Source: JAFGSZ01 sp964492185
GTDB lineage: Bacteria > Bacteroidota > Bacteroidia > Bacteroidales > UBA10428
Direction: 5' to 3'
DNA: 55,766 nucleotides
NCBI GenBank assembly: GCA_964492185.1
Contig: CAZBJH010000006.1
Location: 1-55,766 of the forward strand
The notes under the pieces were generated by a model that worked only from the letters and a program-made list of their open reading frames with translations, was not told the DNA's origin and did not search any database. This document shows positions 19,301 to 27,578 of this stretch, one piece after another. Positions within the stretch are counted from its first letter, which is position 1; every line of letters begins with the position of its first letter. A program made the position numbers and the translations under genes.

Positions 19301-19546
19301 AGAGACCTGGAGTATCAGATCGTCTGCCGGGACCATAATAGAATACTTTCCGTTCGGATCCGTGGTGGTACCTTTCAGAATTCGGTTGTTGGCATTTTTG
19401 ATGATAATGTTCGCTCCTATCAGGGGCATATTATCTGTTGCATCCGTAACAACTCCCCTCAGAATTCGCTGGGAATACACTTGGCTAACGGAAACCAATA
19501 AAAAAATTCCTATTAGCAACCGTTTGATAATTTTTCGAATGTCCAT
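16328..19546 (-). CDS. SusC/RagA-family TonB-dependent transporter
   Basis: This is an outer-membrane import barrel of about 1072 aa from the ATG at 19546. That start opens a proper signal peptide (RLLIGIFLLVSVSQVYSQ) and avoids overlap with the FAS1 gene, as the longer frame to 19687 would not. A CPD-like domain (ILRGVVTDATDNMPLIGAN) is followed by a TonB-box-like LDEVVVTAS. The plug carries the SusC signature LKDAAATAIYGSRGANGVILI, and the barrel follows. It is the transport partner of the SusD encoded just downstream. The substrate is unknown. Confidence 0.94.
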   Translation of the reverse strand: MDIRKIIKRLLIGIFLLVSVSQVYSQRILRGVVTDATDNMPLIGANIIIKNANNRILKGTTTDPNGKYSIMVPADDLILQVSYISYKSKEIAIGSQSKINVPLELESTSLDEVVVTASKSVSNGYMSIEQENLASSVTTVDLEKIAGSSATSVAEMLQGRATGMQVTSNSGDPGAGATIKIRGNSSLTGTSTPLIIIDNVPYDQNVSVSNVSDLTSTHSPLSNVNPSDIKDITVLKDAAATAIYGSRGANGVILITTKRGRANLTDISLGTKFSLQLAPENIPLLSGDDMKTLILEGMQNSGEYVENPDEQPFMELRDDPTRNDYYIYNNNTDWLDAIQQYGYTYDNNFSLRGGGNTTRYSFSLGSTNQTGTTRGTSYDRLTASFNLDYNISNRLTFKTTTGYARSKTVTSEIMWIQNPNSTAAQYPSFLPIYKRDEEGNVLDDYYIQNPDRENTLYDKGMYNPYAWTDLVTLNKRSNNFRSNLQFIFEIIEDLNFTSRIAVDFTNDNNDYVIPYEATNRDLNDGMINSFMVIDPINQNIVQENVLSYQKNINNNHEFTIMAISKMNWWKEYNHRQEGSNSGNPEIAITNRINGLTSWSGSEKGSSLIGSFHYKMYDRYIFQGTLNYEGSSKFGPANRFALFPTLAAAWILSNEPFMENLEFMEELKLRYSLGSVGNAPRDKYLYFSTYSAGAGYLDQIGVTPDNIQLNTLKWETSTTHNLAIDMSLFNNRFKLTFEVFDKYTNDLLMKRNLPSSSGYGDFWSNFGDVRNKGIEATSEIRLIDAGIKWDFDMNISFVKNKIEYIPADWNNTVDEDNGYYFISKMGDAIGTVYGYVSEGVYPFDEDAVVRDAAGNIVYDLDGDPKIMQDRNGIEFVGGDAFYRDINHDGIINDEDIVKIGNANPDFLGGIGSRFTYKSWILNFFFQYQYGNDIINIARKDLESMPGGVNLNRNQATSVLRRWRKQGDITDIPRVNFNENNHNNYGSTRFIEDGSYLRMKSMSLTYNIPTGFVNKLKLKSASVLLNVYNILTFTDYTGPDPEISISSDNPGKIGLDRGQTAVPKSFTVGLKIVF

Positions 19547-19577
19547 GTAGTTTATATAATGTTTTATTAAACGAAAT

Positions 19578-21749
19578 CTATTCATTGTCCGGAAATTCCC
19601 TGACAGGTGGGGGTAAAACCTTATCAACGTGATGGACAACCCCGTTCTTGGCCTGGAAATCATAGGTGGAAACCAAATTAGCTTCATCTCCCGACTGGTT
19701 CACGATTTTTTGTTCATTGTCAACAAACCTTACCCACGCGTACCGGTCGTTTTTAAAAATATTATCAGGCGAATAAACCCTGTCCTTATATAAAGTAAGG
19801 AATTTGCTGTCGTCTTCAGGTAAAGGATTTTCCGCCTTTCTTTCAAATGAACCCTCTGAGAACAATCGCGTCTGAACGATATGATACTGCGCGATATCCT
19901 GCCACGATGAATCCGTATCATAACCGCCCAGCCCGTTGGCATCTTTATATGTCTGCAATGCCTCGTCGGTTGGGACGAATACCGTAAAGCTATTGTTTCC
20001 GTCAATTAGTGATAATGTATAATTAATTTCATCTCCTGATACTTCTCCGGTTAAATCTTCTGAAATTAAATCGGAAAACCATCTGTTTATGATAGTACTG
20101 AAATGACTGTCCGGTTCAAAGTTTTTCAGGTATGTTGAAACAGACATATTGGGCCTGGGCGGTATTTTCTGAAGGGTAAAAGTGAATCCGTTATCAGATT
20201 CCACTTTATCAATACAATCGATATTACCGTTAAGTTTTCCGTTCTGAACCAACAGAAAGTTTCCTGAACGGGTCTGATGCCATTTATAAGTTTCTTCTGA
20301 CGGATCAAATATTTCATCGCGAACAATGAAATTATTTATTAATGTATCGGTAGCCCTTGGGTACATTATAAAACCGTTAATATAAAAAGTAGGTTCTTCA
20401 TCTTTGTTGTCAACGATCCTTTCAACACCATAATTGACCAATGCTTCATTAGTGGGAACAAAAAAAGTATAATCGGTATTTACATACCTTAGTATTTCAA
20501 TGAAATTGCTACGGCTTACCTGGCTCAACAATTCCAGGAACCAGGAATATTCTTTATGGGTCATGGGCACCTGCACAACCGTGCTGAAAGCAGATGACAA
20601 GAGTAGGTCGCCGGTAACATAAATCAGGCCATTGGAGGCTACAATATTTTCAGTAATGTCAATATCTGTAAGGGTGTCACCTAAGATATTTACCACGCCG
20701 TCCTGAATATCCGACAGCCACCTTCGCCCGTCCACTAAATATGAACTCAACAAATAAATAGCTGTTATTTCCGGTATAGAGTCAAATGAATTATAAAAAT
20801 TCTTTAATATTTTATTGTCTACAAAATTATTGTATTCTCCTTCTTCGGGGCAAAAAAGTGTAATGATATTATTGTCAGATGAGAAGTTGACGGAACTACT
20901 ATAATCTTTATAAAATATACTGTCAATACCTTCAACATCCTGAAATTCTAATCTTACAAAGCTCTCCAGCAAACTGGAAAAGTATGGGTTTTTTTCTGCC
21001 AGCACCCTGTCAATGGTCGGTATAATATCAATTACCCCGTTTATACCATGAATAACACCGTTTTTTGCAGCAATGTCACGCTTATCTTCCAGCACCTGTA
21101 CTCCTTCAACATTAAAATCTCCCGCGGCTGTGCCATAAATGTCTTCATAATCAGATGCCATCTTATATTTATTGATATACTTATCCGTGTATATGCTCAA
21201 AACCTTATTACCGGGTCTGACTTTCCGGTTAGTTTCAACATTTTTGTCAAAAACGATATAATCCGGTTCTCTGTACCTTGTCCCGAAACGGTAAACATCA
21301 TTGGACATGTAAACAAGCTGATTAATCTGTTCGTCCTCATCGATCAAATTATCAAAATTGCTTTTGAAATACATATTGTACAGTATATGGCTGTTGACAA
21401 GTTTGTACAAAGCCATGCTGTCCGATTCCACGGACATGTCAAAGTCGTCAATAGATGATTTGCCGATCTTTGCATAATATGCCCGCATAGATTCGTTGGT
21501 AGGTGCAAATACCGTATATAGCCCGGATGTGTTGACAGCCCGTTTAAGGGTTGTCAGTTTTCCCAGTGCCATGGTAAACTCGCTGAAATCAGGATCGTTC
21601 TCCAGTTGTTCGAATATGGGTCCCGCGAGATTATCAGGCGCATCATAATAGTTATTGAAGTCCTCTTTACATCCAAAAAAAAGCAGTGTAACAATTAAGG
21701 GAAGGAAAAGTCGACAAAAATTCTTCCCCGGTGGATAGAATCTTTTCAT
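19578..21749 (-). CDS. Large FAS1 domain lipoprotein, four domains
   Basis: From the ATG at 21749, the lipoprotein signal ends at Cys27 (LLFFGC), followed by KEDFNNYY. Four successive FAS1-like folds can be traced by their paired motifs (F-A/V-P-T-x-E-A and NGVIH/NGFTF/NGVVHHVDKV). They end at about residues 245, 400, 540 and 720. It is the first gene of the whole SusCD locus, with a -7 box about 60 bp upstream. As an outer-surface, SusC-linked adhesion-like protein it may help capture a polymer or glycoprotein; that role is inferred. The frame extends upstream to 21782, but the added residues would precede the signal peptide. Confidence 0.88.
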   Translation of the reverse strand: MKRFYPPGKNFCRLFLPLIVTLLFFGCKEDFNNYYDAPDNLAGPIFEQLENDPDFSEFTMALGKLTTLKRAVNTSGLYTVFAPTNESMRAYYAKIGKSSIDDFDMSVESDSMALYKLVNSHILYNMYFKSNFDNLIDEDEQINQLVYMSNDVYRFGTRYREPDYIVFDKNVETNRKVRPGNKVLSIYTDKYINKYKMASDYEDIYGTAAGDFNVEGVQVLEDKRDIAAKNGVIHGINGVIDIIPTIDRVLAEKNPYFSSLLESFVRLEFQDVEGIDSIFYKDYSSSVNFSSDNNIITLFCPEEGEYNNFVDNKILKNFYNSFDSIPEITAIYLLSSYLVDGRRWLSDIQDGVVNILGDTLTDIDITENIVASNGLIYVTGDLLLSSAFSTVVQVPMTHKEYSWFLELLSQVSRSNFIEILRYVNTDYTFFVPTNEALVNYGVERIVDNKDEEPTFYINGFIMYPRATDTLINNFIVRDEIFDPSEETYKWHQTRSGNFLLVQNGKLNGNIDCIDKVESDNGFTFTLQKIPPRPNMSVSTYLKNFEPDSHFSTIINRWFSDLISEDLTGEVSGDEINYTLSLIDGNNSFTVFVPTDEALQTYKDANGLGGYDTDSSWQDIAQYHIVQTRLFSEGSFERKAENPLPEDDSKFLTLYKDRVYSPDNIFKNDRYAWVRFVDNEQKIVNQSGDEANLVSTYDFQAKNGVVHHVDKVLPPPVREFPDNE

Positions 21750-21807
21750 TATATATGATATATATGATATTAAAAAAGCCAAAATAAATATTTTATTTAA
21801 AATAAAA

Positions 21808-21815
21808 CAAATATA
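21808..21815 (-). promoter_or_regulatory. Bacteroidota -7 box for the SusCD locus
   Basis: The minus-strand word TATATTTG matches TAnnTTTG exactly, which would place a start of transcription near 21801 and a ~50-nt leader before the FAS1 gene. No good -33 TTTG is seen at the expected distance, so it is tentative. Confidence 0.45.
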
Positions 21816-21840
21816 TAAAGGAATAATTTGGAGTTAATTT

Positions 21841-21880
21841 AATAAGATGTATTTATTCATGAATGCCAAACCATCTTATT
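21841..21880 (-). terminator. Possible purL 3' stem-loop
   Basis: The arms AATAAGATG (21841-21849) and CATCTTATT (21872-21880) form a perfect 9-bp stem just after the purL stop, with a smaller TTCATGAA palindrome in the loop. No T-run follows on the minus strand, so it may only protect the 3' end. Confidence 0.35.
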
Positions 21881-21900
21881 TCATTTATTGACTCAGATGA

Positions 21901-24900
21901 TTACTTTCTCACTTTTTCTCGTATCCAGTCCCGGGCATTTACAAAGGCTTCTGCCCATGGGGTGATTTCATCTTTTTTCCGGTCTGAGGGATAGTAACCC
22001 CAATTCCAGGGATACATCGACCGTTCGATATGAGGCATCATGACCAGGTGGCGGCCGTCAGCCGAACAGAGTGCTGCCGTGGAAAAATCAGAACCGTTCG
22101 GGTTTCCGGGATATCCGTCATAACTGTATTTGGCAGGTATATTATATTGATCTTCATTATACGGGAAGCTGAATTTGCCTTCCCCGTGAGCAACCCAGAT
22201 CCCGAGGCGTGTTCCTTTAAGGGAATGCAGCATTACCGAATTGTTTTGCCGAATGTCAACAGTAAGGAATATAGATTCGAATTTTTTAGAATCATTCACT
22301 ATCATTACCGGTTTTTGCTCATGCTCAGGAGTTACCAGCCCCAGTTCCATCATCAGCTGGCAACCGTTGCATATTCCCAGGCTCAGAGTATCTTCTCTTG
22401 CATAAAAACGGTCCAGTGCCTCTTTTGCTTTAAAATTATAGAGAAAAGCGCCTGCCCAGCCTTTAGCGCTGCCCAGTACATCGGAATTGGAAAAACCGCC
22501 GACGAAAACTATCATGTTGATATCATCCAGAGTTTCACGGCCGGAAACAAGATCGGTCATATGTACATCTTTCACATCCATACCGGCAAGGTACAATGCA
22601 TTGGCCATCTCCCGGTCGCCGTTCACTCCTTTCTCTCGAATGATGGCCGTGCGAATACCGGATGGCTTTCTTCTTTTTGGATCAATGCCATAATCACTGG
22701 TTCTGCCTGTAAAACCGGAAGGAAAAGTAAACAGTACCGGTTGATTAATGAAATTGGTGTATCGTTGCAGGGCAAGTTCGTTGCCACATTGTTTCCTGTC
22801 CAGAAGATATGAGGTTTTATACCATGTTTTCAGACACTCGTCGATTTCAAAGGAATAATTCAATGTTCCTTTCTGAATTTTTAGTTTTCGTTCATATACA
22901 GGCCTGCCTATCGTGTGATAGTGCAATCCGTTATGCTTAAGTAATTTTGTTACCTTATCCGTTTCGCTGACCTGAATAACAATTCCTGGGTTTTCACTGA
23001 AAAGAGCGGGTATTATTTCAGCATTTATGCTTTCCAGATCAATATCCAGACCTGAACCGGGAGTTGGAAATGTCATTTCAAGCAGCGTGGTGATCAGCCC
23101 GCCGGCGGAAATATCATGGCCTGCAAGGATCAGGTTATCACTGATCAGAGATTGTATGGTATTAAAAACATTGACAACGTAAGCAGCATCACTGACTCCC
23201 GGGCAACAGGTTCCCAGCCTGTTCACAACCTGGGCAAAACTGCTGCCGCCCAAACACGGCTCTTCGCCTGAAAGATCAATATATATCAGACTGGTATTAG
23301 GGTCGGCAATTAGCGCCGGTTCAACAACTTTCCTGATATCCGTGACTTCAGCCGCTGCTGATATGATCACAGCCCCCGGTGAATAAACCACCTTACCGTC
23401 AGGATATTTCTGGGTCATTGATAATGAATCTTTTCCGGTGGGAATATTAATGCCCAGGGCCAGTGCATAATTACTGGCGGCTTTCACGGCATTGTAGAGC
23501 CTGGCATCCTCACCGGGATTCCTGCAGGGCCACATCCAGTTCGCGCTTAGTGAAATTCCACTTATACCGTCTTGAAGAGGCGCCCATATAATATTTGTAA
23601 GGGCTTCAGTAATGGAAAGTACGGACCCTTTTACCGGATCGATCAACGCGCTTACCGGTGCATGACCAATGGATGTGGCAATTCCTTTTCTGCCGGTATA
23701 ATCAAGAGCCACAACTCCAACATTGTTAAGAGGTAATTGCAGGCTGCCGGTTGTTTGTTGCCTGGCCACTTTGCCCGTGACTGACCTGTCGACCTTATTA
23801 GTCAGCCAATCCTTGCAGGCAACAGCTTCAAGCTGTAACACCCTGAAAAGAAAATATTCAGGTTTTTCCTGATCGTAGCTGATATCTTTATAACTAACAC
23901 GAACAGACTTATCCTTCATGATTGTTCTTGGGGGGCTTCCGAACATATCGCTCAGCTTAAGGTCGAGAGGTTTAGAACTGGTTTTGCTGTTCTCAAATGT
24001 AAACTGCATATCACCTGTTGCTTCACCTATAACGTACATGGGTGAACGTTCACGTTCGGCAACAGCCTTTAAAAAGGGAATATCATTTTTCTTAAGCAAC
24101 AAGCCCATACGTTCCTGTGATTCATTGCCTATGATCTCTTTTTCAGAAAGTGTCGGATCGCCAACCGGCAATTTGGAAATATCGATCTTTCCGCCGGAGT
24201 TTTCGACAAGCTCTGACAAGCAATTCAGATGTCCCCCCGCACCATGGTCGTGAATGGAAATAACTGGGTTCCTGTCCGATTCTGCAAGTGCCCTGATCGC
24301 GTTAACCACTCGCTTTTGCATTTCAGGATTTGACCTTTGCACGGCATTCAGTTCAATAGTATTCTTATATTCCCCGGTTGCAACAGATGAAACGGCTCCT
24401 CCTCCCATGCCTATGCGATAGTTATCTCCTCCCATCAATACTATCCGGTCTCCTTTTTCGGGTCGGCCTTTCTCGCTGTCTGTTTTCTTTCCGTAGCCAA
24501 TGCCGCCCGCCAGCATGATCACTTTATCAAAACCATGTATTTTATTGTTCTCACCGTGTTCAAAAGTCAGCAGACTGCCACAGATCAAGGGCTGACCGAA
24601 TTTATTCCCAAAATCGCTGGCACCGTTTGATGCTTTTATTAGGATCTGCCCGGGAGTTTGGTACAACCATTTTCTGGGGGGTATTTCTTTTTCCCATTGA
24701 CGGTCAGCATCCAGTCGAGGATAAGAGGTCATGTATACTGCAGTTCCTGCCATGGGGATGGCTCCTTTTCCCCCGCCCATCCTGTCGCGGATTTCACCAC
24801 CCGTGCCGGTTGCTGCCCCGTTGAAGGGTTCAACCGTAGTCGGAAAATTATGTGTTTCCGCCTTTAATGATATCACAGATTCAATATCCCGGATTTCAAA

Positions 24901-25593
24901 ATAACCGGGCTGGTCCTGTCTTACGGGTGCAAATTGCTCAATGACAGGCCCTTTAAAAAAAGCACAATTGTCTTTGTAAGCTGATACCACCCTGTTGGGA
25001 TGAGTTTTGGTTGTCAGTTTGATCAACTGAAAAAGTGAATCTTTCTTTTTCTCTCCGTCAATAATAAACTGCCCGTTAAATATTTTGTGCCTGCAATGTT
25101 CCGAGTTTACCTGCGAAAAACCAAAAATTTCACTATCCGTTAGTTTCCTCCCCAGGTGTGCACTTAACCTATTCAGGTAATTAATTTCTTCTGCATTTAA
25201 TGCTAATCCTTCCCGGTGATTATATTCTGAAATATCATTAATAAATACTGTCGGTTCCGGTTTTTTGTCAATATTGAAAATTTCAGGGGTCAATTGCTCA
25301 TAAAATGCCTGGAGCATAGGATCATATTCATGTTTATCATCATTTGAACGTAAAAATATTTCCATACGTTGAATCCCCATGATACCCATGTTTTGAGTTA
25401 TTTCCACAGCATTTGTACTCCAGGGTGTGATCATTTCTCTTCGGGGGCCGATAAAAGGACCATTTACAATTTTGGAATCGGACATATCAACTTGTCCCAG
25501 TAACCAGAATATTTTTTCCAGGTCACTGTTTTTTAGTTTTTTAGATTCCACGGCGTAATATAAATCACCGGAACCTTTAAAGAAATAGATCAT
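21901..25593 (-). CDS. purL: Phosphoribosylformylglycinamidine synthase, long single-chain form
   Basis: It catalyses the fourth step of de novo purine synthesis: FGAR, ATP and glutamine give FGAM (EC 6.3.5.3), in the cytoplasm. At 1230 aa it is the long form with fused glutaminase. It has an N-terminal PurS-like region and two AIRS-type halves; SLKAETHNFPTTVEPFNGAATG marks the ATP/FGAR site near 240. The class I glutamine amidotransferase has nucleophile Cys1075 (LGICNGCQ) and His1188/Glu1190 (PHIERS). The enzyme appears intact. It has its own -7 box 50 bp upstream. The SusCD locus follows on the same strand but has a separate promoter. Confidence 0.97.
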   Translation of the reverse strand: MIYFFKGSGDLYYAVESKKLKNSDLEKIFWLLGQVDMSDSKIVNGPFIGPRREMITPWSTNAVEITQNMGIMGIQRMEIFLRSNDDKHEYDPMLQAFYEQLTPEIFNIDKKPEPTVFINDISEYNHREGLALNAEEINYLNRLSAHLGRKLTDSEIFGFSQVNSEHCRHKIFNGQFIIDGEKKKDSLFQLIKLTTKTHPNRVVSAYKDNCAFFKGPVIEQFAPVRQDQPGYFEIRDIESVISLKAETHNFPTTVEPFNGAATGTGGEIRDRMGGGKGAIPMAGTAVYMTSYPRLDADRQWEKEIPPRKWLYQTPGQILIKASNGASDFGNKFGQPLICGSLLTFEHGENNKIHGFDKVIMLAGGIGYGKKTDSEKGRPEKGDRIVLMGGDNYRIGMGGGAVSSVATGEYKNTIELNAVQRSNPEMQKRVVNAIRALAESDRNPVISIHDHGAGGHLNCLSELVENSGGKIDISKLPVGDPTLSEKEIIGNESQERMGLLLKKNDIPFLKAVAERERSPMYVIGEATGDMQFTFENSKTSSKPLDLKLSDMFGSPPRTIMKDKSVRVSYKDISYDQEKPEYFLFRVLQLEAVACKDWLTNKVDRSVTGKVARQQTTGSLQLPLNNVGVVALDYTGRKGIATSIGHAPVSALIDPVKGSVLSITEALTNIIWAPLQDGISGISLSANWMWPCRNPGEDARLYNAVKAASNYALALGINIPTGKDSLSMTQKYPDGKVVYSPGAVIISAAAEVTDIRKVVEPALIADPNTSLIYIDLSGEEPCLGGSSFAQVVNRLGTCCPGVSDAAYVVNVFNTIQSLISDNLILAGHDISAGGLITTLLEMTFPTPGSGLDIDLESINAEIIPALFSENPGIVIQVSETDKVTKLLKHNGLHYHTIGRPVYERKLKIQKGTLNYSFEIDECLKTWYKTSYLLDRKQCGNELALQRYTNFINQPVLFTFPSGFTGRTSDYGIDPKRRKPSGIRTAIIREKGVNGDREMANALYLAGMDVKDVHMTDLVSGRETLDDINMIVFVGGFSNSDVLGSAKGWAGAFLYNFKAKEALDRFYAREDTLSLGICNGCQLMMELGLVTPEHEQKPVMIVNDSKKFESIFLTVDIRQNNSVMLHSLKGTRLGIWVAHGEGKFSFPYNEDQYNIPAKYSYDGYPGNPNGSDFSTAALCSADGRHLVMMPHIERSMYPWNWGYYPSDRKKDEITPWAEAFVNARDWIREKVRK

Positions 25594-25641
25594 TTGCAGT
25601 ATATTAAAACTAAATTAGTAATGCACGATAGAAATATGCTG

Positions 25642-25649
25642 CAAAAATA
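25642..25649 (-). promoter_or_regulatory. Bacteroidota -7 box for purL
   Basis: The minus-strand TATTTTTG is an exact TAnnTTTG match, 50 bp before the purL start codon, giving an expected leader of about 40 nt. The -33 element is weak. Confidence 0.5.
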
Positions 25650-25714
25650 GCAAATCAAATCATCTTTCGGGTTTACCGGGAGATACAGATTTTAACAATT
25701 TATCCATATAATGA

Positions 25715-25741
25715 CAAAAGGACCCCGTAATCACGGGATCC
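25715..25741 (-). terminator. Rho-independent terminator upstream of the purL promoter
   Basis: The arms GGATCCCGT and ACGGGGTCC (minus strand; 25741-25733 and 25728-25720) pair with one G-U and are followed by TTTTG. Plus-strand pairing would have a mismatch and no T-run, so minus is the working orientation. No minus-strand gene precedes it. It may end a small RNA or insulate purL. Confidence 0.6.
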
Positions 25742-25769
25742 TTAGTCGGGGAATTTACCGAATTGCCTT

Positions 25770-25822
25770 CCAAAATTTCAATTTAACCTTTCGGTCATCT
25801 TTAAATACAAACGAAATTTTGG
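25770..25822 (-). other. Possible structured RNA just before the orphan terminator
   Basis: The perfect 10-bp arms CCAAAATTTC and GAAATTTTGG enclose a small ACC-GAAA-GGT hairpin with a GNRA tetraloop on the minus strand. The terminator follows 30 bases later. The order stem, nested tetraloop, terminator resembles a compact structured RNA. No known class was recognised. The rest of the 25594-26261 gap holds palindromic repeat copy 3 and a plus-strand -7 box. Confidence 0.35.
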
Positions 25823-25872
25823 TATCGTGGATATTTAGGTGTTTGGTTTTAGGACAATATCATTCCCCATAT

Positions 25873-25892
25873 ATTTAGAGTCTGTCAATAAA
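25873..25892. repeat. Short half-element of the palindromic repeat
   Basis: This is the third copy of the 20-bp word seen at 2086 and 2255, with one further change (gtcaataaa). It lies 4 bp before repeat copy 3. Confidence 0.5.
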
Positions 25893-25896
25893 CTCT

Positions 25897-26023
25897 TAGT
25901 GTCTGTTCAGAAGGTTCCATTTGTAAGGCTTGCGCAGTCCGGAAATGCGGAATTTACTTATCGTAAATGAGCAATTTCCGGACAAGCGTAACACAGCAAA
26001 TGGGACTTTATGGACAGACACTA
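25897..26023. repeat. 127-bp palindromic dispersed repeat, copy 3
   Basis: A full copy with intact ends tagtgtctgtt and gacagacacta. It is more diverged than copies 1 and 2 (ttgcgcagtccggaaatg in place of ctcgcgcggtccgaaaac). Several changes are paired across the palindrome (ccgaaaa to ccggaaa, and tttcgg to ttccgg), so base pairing seems preserved. Confidence 0.85.
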
Positions 26024-26155
26024 GTTAATGGCAGAAGGAAAGAAATAGTAACCCTGGTAAATAGTATTATTTTTAACCGCATAGAAATAAATGATATATT
26101 TTAAACTCTCTTAATGGTGAGGGTTTCATTTTATGAAATTTCTTGAATGAATTTG

Positions 26156-26163
26156 TATATTTG
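26156..26163 (+). promoter_or_regulatory. Possible -7 box for the 160-aa gene
   Basis: TATATTTG is an exact TAnnTTTG match, 98 bp upstream of the start at 26262. No convincing -33 element was found. Confidence 0.4.
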
Positions 26164-26261
26164 GATAAAATAGTTAAACTTGGGGTACTTTTATAAAATT
26201 ATATTATAATAATATATAGTTTATATTTAACTTTCATTTTTAAAAATCAGAAACAATCTAA

Positions 26262-26744
26262 ATGGAGATGAGAAAAAGCGAGTCGTTGGAGGAGATGGTA
26301 GCCCGTCGTAATAAAAGGCTTAAGTACTTATTTGCAAAGAATGGAGTAAACGTCCGTTTGGTAGGTGATGATCAAAAACCGGCAATAATCAGGGATGAAT
26401 CTACCGTGTTGTCGTGTTATGTAAAAAACTTTGATTTGCACTTTACGAAAGAACCATTCAGTGACGAAATTGTAAAGACGGTAAAGCTTAAGCATGAACC
26501 TGATATTACACGATTTGAACTGGAAGAAGTACTTAGTATCTGTAAACACCGACCTGTATTTAAATTAAAACTAAGAGGAACTGATCTGTATCTTGTCGGG
26601 TATAATTACCTTAATTCAGAAGATGCGGTGGGAAGATACCCTGTATTCGCGTGCCACAAACCAAAGGTTTATTTCGATTTTGAGTATGCTCAGCAAGTTG
26701 CTGAGAATATCAGAACCGATGATTATGAGATTGACATTGAATAA
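26262..26744 (+). CDS. Hypothetical protein (160 aa)
   Basis: I do not recognise this protein. It is soluble and mixed alpha/beta, with a basic N-terminal helix (EEMVARRNKRLKYLF) followed by a compact body with many charged residues (VKLKHEPDITRFELEEVLSI). It has no signal peptide or membrane segment. The codon pattern and length point to a genuine gene. It has its own probable promoter and stands alone between purL and the RNA helicase region. An ATG two codons downstream (26268) is an equally possible start. No function can be stated. Confidence 0.65.
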   Translation: MEMRKSESLEEMVARRNKRLKYLFAKNGVNVRLVGDDQKPAIIRDESTVLSCYVKNFDLHFTKEPFSDEIVKTVKLKHEPDITRFELEEVLSICKHRPVFKLKLRGTDLYLVGYNYLNSEDAVGRYPVFACHKPKVYFDFEYAQQVAENIRTDDYEIDIE

Positions 26745-27048
26745 ATAGTTACTGCCTCCTATTGATGATCCGACCTTACCTGTTTTTATTATTTTTTTAT
26801 TCAATATTAGTATTCTATACACCTGTTTTAATTTGTATGCCTTCGGAAATGCTGCCCGGGTGTAGGAGGATATTAAGTATTTTATTCAAACCGGAGGTGA
26901 GGCTTATTTTGATTTGTTTCGTTATGATTATGACGGACCCGGGGGTAGTCAGCAGTGAATTAATAATAAATGATCCTGGAGGAAATAACTATCAATTTGT
27001 TTTTTAACAAAAAAGATCATAATTTGTCTCAATTTAAATTTAAAAACT

Positions 27049-27231
27049 ATGGCACGTGATATTCATGGAAACGCCTCATCAGGAGCTGTATATGCATTTG
27101 GGCTTATAGGTGCGGCTGTATTTTTCATATCCAAAGCCACCGGCTTCTGGATGGGAGTACTTGGTTTTTTAAAAGCCGTTGTATGGCCTGCCTTTCTGGT
27201 CTACGAAGCTTTCAAGTACCTGGCAATGTAA
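27049..27231 (+). CDS. Small membrane protein (60 aa)
   Basis: A 60-residue protein with two hydrophobic stretches, at about 13-28 (AVYAFGLIGAAVFFIS) and 35-57 (MGVLGFLKAVVWPAFLVYEAF). They are joined by a short K-A-T-G turn, so it would be a helical hairpin in the inner membrane. The N-terminus MARDIHGNASSG is polar. It stands alone 300 bp after the previous gene and 350 bp before the helicase. Its clean start and stop and its composition favour a real small protein. Function is unknown. Confidence 0.6.
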   Translation: MARDIHGNASSGAVYAFGLIGAAVFFISKATGFWMGVLGFLKAVVWPAFLVYEAFKYLAM

Positions 27232-27315
27232 ATCCTGAACCTTATCTTTTTGTTGATCAGAACATATCCGGATCATAGTATCCTGTTTTATTATTATGCA
27301 TTGAAAATAAAACCT

Positions 27316-27323
27316 TATCTTCG
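27316..27323 (+). promoter_or_regulatory. Probable -7 box and long leader of the DEAD-box helicase gene
   Basis: TATCTTCG is a common variant of the Bacteroidota -7 box. Transcription starting near 27330 would give a 5' leader of about 250 nt, unusually long. This leader fills the 27232-27578 gap. Long leaders are typical of cold-induced helicase and cold-shock mRNAs elsewhere; here that is inference. Confidence 0.4.
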
Positions 27324-27578
27324 CGGAAAATTCAGATTTTAGAATTTGTGCATTTAATATGCTAATAATGCTTTCCCGGTTAGTATAACATTGCCCGTTT
27401 TAAATTCTATTTTTTTATTTTAATCATTGTTTTTGCAAAGCCAGCAATAATTGAAGTATCCTGCTTAATAGGTTTCGCCAGGCAAAGGGTTAGGTTTTCG
27501 ACGCCCTGCATATGCCCCGGACCTGACGCATGATAAAACAGGTTTGTAAGCTTTGTTTGGATAATTAATAATAATTAT

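Noticed and set aside
19547..19687. N-terminal extension of the upstream SusC to 19687
   Set aside because: It would precede the signal peptide by 47 residues and overlap the FAS1 coding sequence; the ATG at 19546 is far more likely.
26762..27007. Plus-strand frame of 81 codons after the 160-aa gene
   Set aside because: Its composition is irregular (Leu/Phe-rich start, then a break in character), there is no ribosome-binding site or promoter, and it reads like a chance frame in AT-rich DNA.
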